The notes beneath the pieces are model-generated. The model saw only the letters and a list, made by a program, of their open reading frames with translations, was not told the DNA's origin and made no database searches. From positions 31,871,200-31,935,199 of the forward strand of contig NC_079427.1 of NCBI RefSeq assembly GCF_026213295.1: DNA of 64,000 bases. The letters run 5' to 3'. Positions 57,126 to 64,000 of the stretch are shown here, one piece after another (within the stretch, counting starts at the first letter, position 1; the number at the start of each line of letters is the position of its first letter). Both the position numbers and the translations under genes were made by a program. The stretch comes from Gadus chalcogrammus. Its lineage: Eukaryota; Chordata; Actinopteri; Gadiformes; Gadidae.

Positions 57126-59509
57126 ACGTTGCATCATCGGCATGGTAGGAATAACCGGGGCCATGATGGGTTTCTTCATCCTGTGGGGAATGGACTTCCA
57201 TACGGCCATCCCGGAGAAGTCCTCCACCATCACGCCCCCGTCTACGACGATACAACCCTCATCGGGACCCCCAACCCAGGGTCCACACCGCCGCAGGAGA
57301 CAGACACCCCTGCAAGCCGCCAAGTCCCCCAGCGACCCCTGCCTCAACAAATACGGTGGGCTATCCCTAACCTATACTTATGGTTCCAGCGCCGCCTATA
57401 CCTTCCTCCTATGCGACGTCGTTCCGTGCGTAGGCGGACCCGCAGCCTGGGAGAAGTACGATGCATACATCTGCGATGCTCCCAAGGGTTCCTTCGCGGG
57501 AGTCCAGGGCAACGGGGTAATGACGTCCCCGGACAACAGCCAGAGCTGGTGTCGAGGATGGGGAAATGTACTATGGATGACAGGGAGGCACCAGGGGTAC
57601 TATGTGACTAACCGCTCTCAGACTCTCCCCAGGCCGGACGTGACGGCCGCACTACAGGCGAATGGCTTCCTCTCGGGAGGCAACGGCAGAATCACCCTTA
57701 CCCTCAGGAACATTACCAGCAACCCGTACCAAGGATGGGGCAACCCCGCATTAGGGTCGACCCGGGCGTGCGGGGTAAATACGGACTCTGCCTATCTCAT
57801 GTTCGGGGTATCCCAGTCCGGCCCGGACACGACGGCGTTGTTGAAAATACATTTCAGAAAGGCCCCCACCACACCCACCGCACCAGCCTCCAGGGCCAAC
57901 ACGACAACTCCTAAACCCCCGGTCCGACCCATAATGACTCGCGACGGCCCGGTCACGATTTTTGATTTAGATTCCGTGGGGGCGGCTCCCCACCCACGAT
58001 TCCATCGCGCTTGCGACCGGCTACGCAGACGATAATGCATGGCTTAGCTGGATTGCTGCTACTGTCCGATTCCAGGGGCTGTCCGACTGCGTAGCCTGTG
58101 CGTCAGCTCGCCCCCATCTAATCTCGACCCCAGTACTGTTCGATTTTACCAGCGACCCCATCGGGTCTCACTGCATGTTAGCTCTGTTTGTTACCCCCGA
58201 ACCGGCCGGCTGCGGCCTCCTTAGCTCTCTGTTTCCACCCGGCCTTAACGACTCAATTCCCCCGGTGTACTCCACTGGGGAGTACACCCACTCTTGCATC
58301 ACCAGGGTCGGGACGGTGAATGTTGGGGCGGTACCACCATCGTGGTGCCACTCCATCACGAACGTTACACTTTGGCCCAACATGACCGAACCGGGCCTAG
58401 GACGCCAAGACCTATTCTGGTCCTGTGACAAATTCACCCTTAGACTTACACTCCCGGCACAATGGTCCGGAACCTGCATTATAGTGCGCCTACTTATGCC
58501 CGTCACGCTCTTTACCCGGGGTTTGCCCGGGCCCAATAACCAAACTACCTCTCGACACCGCCGCGACACCGCTCTGACCGACCACTTTGATCTAACCAAG
58601 AACACCCCCACGTACATGGATAGCATAGGCGTTCCCCGGGGCGTTCCAAACCAGTTTAAGTTAGCAGATCAGATAGCCGCGGGTTTCGAGAACATACCCC
58701 TTATCTCTGCCATATTTCCAATCACCCCCAACAAAAACGTAGATCGCATTAATTACATTCACTACAACGTCCAGCGCCTATCCAACCTGACTCGCGACGC
58801 GGTAGAAGGGCTGGCCTCACAACTGGCCGCCACCTCTCTAATGGCGTATCAAAACCGTCTAGCCCTGGACATGTTGTTGGCCGAGAAAGGGGGGGTCTGT
58901 TCGATGTTTGGGGCTCAGTGCTGCACCTTCATTCCCAACAACACGGCCCCTGACGGGTCAGTGACAAGGGCCCTGGCCGGCCTTCGAGCTCTTTCCGTCC
59001 AGATGGCAGAGGACTCTGGGGTCGACAACCCCATGGAGAAATGGATGACTGACATGTTCGGCAAGTGGAAGGGCCTTCTCATGGCCGTCCTGTCATCCCT
59101 GGCTTGCTTCGTCGGGATTGTGGTCTGCTGCAGGTGTTGCTGCATCCCCTGCGCCCGCACCCTCTGCTCACGCCTCATCACCACGGCCCTCGAAAAGGAG
59201 AAACAACAGCCCCCTCCCTACTCCGAAGCAGCCCCCCTCATGCCCCTTCTGGATTGCCTGGACGAGCTTCCCCTGGACGACCAGATGGTGCCTGAAAAAT
59301 TTGACTGTGAGTATGGCCTCCCTCGCCCTGCAACCCCTGACTTTGAGTACGAGCTCCCCTACACACTGCGTCCCCGCCGAGCCGGACACCTACCCGTGAG
59401 TGCTAGTGGCCTCTCCAGGTGCACGGCCCCGGCGTCCTGTTTCCACCACCGTATGCTGAAACCCCACCACGACACCCCCCTTCCCCCCTCCCCGCCTGTG
59501 ACGTGCTAG
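57037..59509 (+). pseudogene. env: Retroviral envelope glycoprotein, one frameshift
   Basis: The surface part runs in one frame from the ATG at 57037 to about 57985, with a hydrophobic signal segment (IIGMVGITGAMMGFFILWGM). The remainder runs in another frame to the stop at 59507-59509. The shift lies around 57970-58005. The second frame, numbered from the ATG at 58175, contains a furin-type RHRR at 127-130, a heptad-rich region, a CX6CC motif at 242-250, a membrane span at about 300-317 followed by a Cys cluster, and a cytoplasmic tail with PPPY. This is a gamma-type Env, similar in layout to envelope genes widespread in percomorph fish. It is otherwise open. Confidence 0.8.
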
Positions 59510-60667
59510 TAACCTCTCCAGGTGGGCTGCCCCATTCCCGTCCCCGCCAACGGCACCACCCCCCTCCCACCTGATGCACCCACGTCGCCCGGACCAGGGA
59601 TCTGCGTTCCGGTACCAGGGGCTGCGGCCCGTTCCCTTAAGGCTTGAGGGCGCCCCTGGCTGTATTCGCTTCTGTACGCTCCACTGTTTTTAGCCGCTCC
59701 CATATCTATGCCCGCGTCTACGCAACCGACGCCGGGAACGTAAATGTTGTTGTGTATATCGCTGTCCCACTAGATGGAGCTCGGGGATACACACGGGCGA
59801 GATTCCAGGGGCCTTGATTGCCCGTTTATCAGATGAGGTCCTGAGCGCAGTTGAATAAAAGGGTCTAATGCTCAGGTGGCGCCTTGCTTCCACCTGCCCG
59901 TGATGACGCTCAGGGCTATTCCGCAGTTTCAGTTGTTCCCGTGCCCCGTGCCTACCCCCATGCGTGTGTGCCCCGTGCCTACCCCCATGCGTGTGATTGC
60001 TTATTGTTACACGACCAGCTAACTCCTCCTCACATCCTTAGTGTGTGGTCATCTAGGGATGGGTTGAGGGGGATTGCCATTCGTTATCTACCTCATATCT
60101 TTCTATTATTATTACTATTATTTAGGGACACGTTTCATGGTTGCATTTCTTTCCTGTGATTGTTATTGTGTAGTATTTGTGTGATTGTTGCATTTTTGTT
60201 TATTGTTTGTTTTATTGTTGCATTTCGTTGTTATTATTAGGGTTTGGTGTTAGTTTTGTTGTGTGGCCAGCTTTGTTGTTGGTTGTTGTTGTTTTTTGGT
60301 ATCGTTTGATATTTGTTTTTTGTATTATTGTATGCTTGTGGTATGTTTGTTTTTTGTGTATTACCTGCTGCCACTTTACTTGGTATTGTCTGTTCGCGAT
60401 GTAAGGCCGGGGTGGATGCCACCCCCTAGGTGGGGTGTGTATGGCATACCCATGTCTGAAGCATGGGTGGCGTTTCTCCCACGTGGTTCCCCATACACCC
60501 GGTCCAGCGAGTTGTTTTAGTCCCATGCTCATGGATGTTTGTTTTTATGATCATTTTGCCTTCTTTCTGTTATTTCTAAAAGTGTTATGATGATAGTCCC
60601 GCGCTGAAGTCCTATCCCTCGTACCCCTAATGAGTAAAAGTCGTCTTGCGACGACTTGAGGGGGATA
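59510..60667 (+). other. Retroviral 3' untranslated region and polypurine tract
   Basis: No open frame of interest. T/G-rich at 60080-60370. A purine run GAGGGGGATA ends at 60667, directly before the 3' LTR. Confidence 0.75.
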
Positions 60668-61357
60668 TGTTGGGCAAAATAACCTGCTGAGCACATCACA
60701 TGTACATTATAAATATAGCTAACTCCCACCCTAGCCTGATGAGCACATCACATGGCAGTCACCTTACAATATAGTCAACTTTTAAAGCCTGATGAGCACA
60801 TCACATGGCAGTCACCTTACAATATAGTCAACTTTTAACACATAACACACACATGATAACATGGTCAGGTGAAGGCCAGAACCAAGGCCCCATCTCTCCT
60901 CCAGGCAAATGGTAAACACTCAGACAATGCACCGTTTCATCCTCAGAACGGGAGGGCCACAAACAGGAGACTCTGTGAGGCTCTCCCCCGTCAGGAAGAA
61001 CACAAGAAGATACACATGCATACACTAGGGCCTGGGAGGCAAGGTCAAGCAAAGACACACAGAACCATACACATCTTAAACGCACACACCTCATCGAGAG
61101 GAAGATACAGCATAAAACTATCACACAGGGACTCTGCCCCTCTTCTTCTGAAGCAGACCTTCCACGGAGGCGAAGCTCTGGACGAACCATCAGCGCTGAT
61201 TAGGGACTTAGACATATTCGATCTCTCACGCTTTATGACTCTGTATAACCGTTGCCACTTTACTTAATAAATCCAAGGTCCTCGTGCCGACAGACTTTAT
61301 TACCTCTCCGTCTCATTTCATCTGGTCCAGTAACTAGACAGACTGTTTTTCCCAACA
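60668..61357 (+). repeat. 3' LTR of the retrovirus
   Basis: 690 bp. It differs from the 5' LTR mainly by one extra roughly 50-bp repeat unit near its start (around 60700-60750). Confidence 0.9.
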
Positions 61358-61575
61358 AGTGCAACAGCTTATCAAAATACAGGTAGGAATAACAGCTTAT
61401 CAAAATACAGGTAGGCCTAGGTTTACTAAGAGTGCAACAGCTTATCAAAAAACGTAGTAATAGATTTACTCAAGGGTGCAACAGCTTATAAAAATACATA
61501 GTAATATATTTACTCAAGAGTGCAACAGCTTATCAAAATACATAGTAATAGATTACTCAAAGTGCAACAGTCTTT
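61358..61575. repeat. hAT J subterminal tandem repeats, right of the retrovirus
   Basis: About five units of GTGCAACAGCTTATCAAAAT followed by CATAGTAATAGATTTACTC-like spacer. Confidence 0.85.
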
Positions 61576-61655
61576 TCAAAAACAATCCTTATTTAATAAT
61601 CATAGGCTGACTGTTAGTGTTAACTGACATGCAGTGACCCTCTTGGTCAAATGTG

Positions 61656-62745
61656 CTAATGAGAGAAATGGCATTTGTTTAATTTAGCAAGAGCAGTGAA
61701 ATGGGGAGTATATGACGTCATGGCAATACGCATACAGTGGTGCAGGTGGATTTTTTTAGTTTTATTGGCATTCATATGTGAGAAGGCGGATTCACACGTG
61801 TAAGTTGATCCAAACATAGTGAGGACAAAAAGTGCAAGGCGCCTTGAATTAGGGAATTTCTGGTGGCTGACTTCACGAGTCCAGAACTTTTCCGAACCTG
61901 CCAGCTGTAATGACTGTCGCAGGTCAGCTGATGACTGAATGTCAATGAGTTCCAGTTGTAAACAAGCCTCGTTCAATGACACAACCAGCTCCTTTGCTTT
62001 CACTGTAAACTCCCCCACAACGTCCACACAGAAGGGGTCGTTCACAAATCTCATCACTCCAGTGGGGATACTGGAATTTTCAAACCTTGCTGCAAAGTTG
62101 GTTTTCAATGCATTTATAAATCCTGTCATTGCCGCAGTGGTTTGTAGACCTGCAGTGCGCAATGCTGGGAAATTGAGCATTTTTTCGGAACATAGATCAG
62201 CAGAGAAAAGTGCCAGCCTTTTTTTGAAAAGCCTGGAGTGTCTCCCCAAGTTTTGCGACTGTTTTATCTCTGCCCTGCAGCTCTGTATTGAGTAGGTTAA
62301 GGTGGTGAAAGACGTCGCTCAAAAAGCAAACGGCTGCGTGAAACTCTGTATTTTCCATTAGACACAGAAAAGTGTCAGCTTTTTTCTGCTTTGAATTACA
62401 GAGAAACGCCAGGATCTCTTCCTTAAGTTCACAAAATCGTTTCAACGCATTCCCTTTGCTAAGCCATCTGATGTCATTGTGGATGAGCAAATCAGTGTAT
62501 TGAGCTGACATGTCCGACAACAGCTGGCAGAAAAGGCAGTGCTGTAAGCTGGAGGTAGAACGAATGAAGTTAATAATTGCCATGACAGAGTCCATGGTCT
62601 CTTTTAACTCGCCCCTTAGTTTTGCACACAGAAGGCTTTGGTGGATAAGACAATGCAGCGATCTCAGCTGTGGTGCCACATCTGCCAACCTAGCGGACAG
62701 TCCCCGTGTCCTGCCCGACATCGCCGGTGCTCCGTCCGCCAATTG
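61656..62745 (-). pseudogene. hAT J transposase, C-terminal half
   Basis: Read downward from 62745: GAPAMSGRTRGLSARLADVA, LHCLIHQSLLCAKLRGELKE (Cys/His region), IRWLSKGNALKRFCELKEEI, and a frame change near 62230. It then has FPNSRRLALFVLTMFGSTYTCESAFSH-type dimerisation sequence ending near 61656. This belongs to the GTF2IRD2/SCAND3-like group. Everything before the TDG motif is missing. Its first codons abut the right terminal repeat, so the gene was truncated when this deletion derivative formed. It cannot encode an active enzyme. Confidence 0.8.
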
Positions 62746-62763
62746 AATAGCCCTGCTATAGGC

Positions 62764-63368
62764 CATAGGCAGAGATACAGACGCAGTAAGGTATTGCAGT
62801 AATACGAGTGATCGAAATTGCCATTTAAACCACCAAAGCGGTCCATGCACAATGAAAACAGTTCACACTTCAAGTCACACTTGGCGCAGCCATCTTGTAT
62901 TCTGTCTCGGAATTTTGCTCGGCCTCCTCTGAGTTCATCCGGGCAAGCAGGTTCGCCGTCTGAGGAAAAGGAGCGTGTTCATGCGAGTCGCTAGGGAACG
63001 TCCTCGGACCTCCGAGACGGAATGATAATAAAACGCACCATCAGCTTCCGGGCTCCCTCCGCGTTCCCCCCGCCGGAGATGCTTGTCCGCTCGTCCACAA
63101 AATCGTAGCTATGCTCTGATTTGAGGGGAGTGGGGAAGTGGGAGGTAATATTCAGCCGTGCGTGCCCCCTTCCTACGTAGAAGGGGGCGCCGAAACTGAC
63201 TCGCTCGTTTGGTAACTGTAGGCGGGGTTCTTTCAGAAATGCATATCTCACTCAAAAAATCATGTGCAGACTTTTTTCCAAGTTTGTATGCGTGTGGGAG
63301 CACCAGAGACTCAAAACAACACCCAAAATCCCAGGAAAAGTATTGTTTACATAATATGTCCCCTTTAA
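62764..63368. other. Flank of hAT J with a probable TTAA-type element end
   Basis: The sequence ends CATAATATGTCCCCTTTAA (63350-63368), the complement of a terminus I know from fish TTAA-target elements. The matching left end was not found. Open frames at 62991-63378 show no domain. Confidence 0.35.
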
Positions 63369-64000
63369 TCTCTGACACATCATGTTCATTGGATTAAGTG
63401 CAGTACATTTGTTACACATGTAGGTACCTTTTTAAGGGCTCTTACTTTGAAAACTGTACAACAACAAACAAATGATGGTCCCAGGGGTTCAAATGTTTGC
63501 ACATTTTCTGATCTGTGGTTGAGATTTAAACCTTTTTTTGGTAAATTGAGGCTGCTGTTTTGCTCCAGATTTAAAACTCCAGATGCGTGTGCTTAATCCT
63601 AGCTCCAGGGAGCCCAACAGAAGGATGTTGATGCGCAGTACTTTGCGATAAGATGATCCCAGTTAATCTGGCATACAAAAGAGGATGAGGAATAGTCAAA
63701 CATTTTTAACAGCCAACCATTATCCTGTTCTCTAAATTCATCCAGCATATATGGTATAAGATTATGTGATTAATGTATTTGAACACACAAATTATCCCTA
63801 TTTCCTGAGTTGCTAATATTTATGGATGGGCCATAATTGTGTATGGAATAATTAGAGAATACAATATAAATATGATGTAATTATGATATAACATTAACAA
63901 GCTGTATGATACACAATATAAATGGGTTATACAGTAATTGCATTATTGCAGATTAAACACAAATGCATGAAGAAATACAGTTGTTTGGATAAGGAAATTA
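63369..64000. other. AT-rich intergenic DNA
   Basis: No gene, repeat or terminus recognised on either strand. Confidence 0.5.

Larger units (their letters stand above)
52212..61357 (+). mobile_element. Endogenous retrovirus (class I, fish gamma-like), pol-deleted
   Basis: LTRs TGTCGGGC...CCCAACA (52212-52851) and TGTTGGGC...CCCAACA (60668-61357) are flanked by AGTG (52208-52211 and 61358-61361). In between: PBS, a 2.7-kb leader with tandem repeats, gag, a protease start fused to the integrase C-terminus, env, and a polypurine tract (60655-60667). The LTRs differ at about two bases and two indels by eye, so insertion was recent. RT, RNase H and the integrase core are absent and env has one frameshift, so it is defective. 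Confidence 0.9.
50887..62755. mobile_element. hAT element J, 11.9 kb through nested insertions
   Basis: An exact 8-bp duplication CTATAGGC lies at 50879-50886 and 62756-62763. The left end is CAG (50887-50889), separated by a MITE from GGCTTTTCAATTAG (51905-51918). The right end reads CAGGGCTATTCAATTGGCGG inward. Subterminal tandem repeats of a CAACAGCTTATCAAA-type unit lie on both sides of the retrovirus. A 5'-deleted transposase lies on the minus strand. Without the MITE and retrovirus it would be about 1.7 kb. Confidence 0.9.

Noticed and set aside
36889..62745. One hAT transposase gene split by 25 kb of insertions
   Set aside because: Both pieces are on the minus strand, but the N-proximal piece lies at the lower coordinate, so order is wrong for a simple split. 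Each also has its own left terminus.

Overview
The window looks like teleost (ray-finned fish) chromosomal DNA made almost entirely of transposable elements stacked inside each other. Evidence for a fish: L2-type LINE 3' ends, PIF/Harbinger, hAT, Gypsy, DIRS-type and class-I retroviral elements together, spliced (intron-bearing) transposase genes, and many long CA/GT and CT tracts. I found no host protein-coding gene, no rRNA and no functional tRNA gene.

Layout. (1) 526-26860 is one nest. The outermost layer appears to be a small near-palindromic element whose arms (526-937 and 26442-26860) are now about 25.5 kb apart. Its centre was invaded by Harbinger A (938-14382), a foldback MITE (14383-14809) and Harbinger B (14812-26438). 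Harbinger A carries an L2 fragment, two copies of a TTA-target MITE, a Gypsy element that itself holds three further DNA elements, a hAT MITE and a hAT gene fragment. Harbinger B is split in exon 3 of its transposase by an 8.7-kb inverted-repeat element (15744-24440) with arms of about 3.6 kb and a 7-bp target duplication. (2) 26861-32431 is mostly unrecognised intergenic DNA. (3) 32432-36490 holds a solo LTR interrupted 7 bp from its edge by a second Harbinger C copy, then a hAT element with 53-bp tandem repeats. (4) 36492-43452 holds a truncated hAT and a decayed DIRS-type tyrosine-recombinase retrotransposon with inverted ends and an internal complementary region. (5) 44000-50675 holds a ZMYM1-like hAT with further insertions and a Gypsy integrase fragment. 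(6) 50887-62755 is one hAT bounded by an exact 8-bp target duplication. A Harbinger-type MITE sits 3 bp from its left end, and a young endogenous retrovirus (52212-61357) sits in its subterminal repeats.

How the parts work together. Autonomous elements are all damaged here: Harbinger A lacks the motif of its first catalytic Asp, Harbinger B has frameshifts but keeps its three acidic motifs, DIRS has YLDN at the RT active site plus stops, and the hAT genes are truncated. The most recent arrival by sequence is the retrovirus: its LTRs are nearly identical and gag is open, but reverse transcriptase and the integrase core are deleted and env carries one frameshift, so it probably moved with enzymes supplied in trans. 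Family names are from recognition of motifs; no database search was possible.
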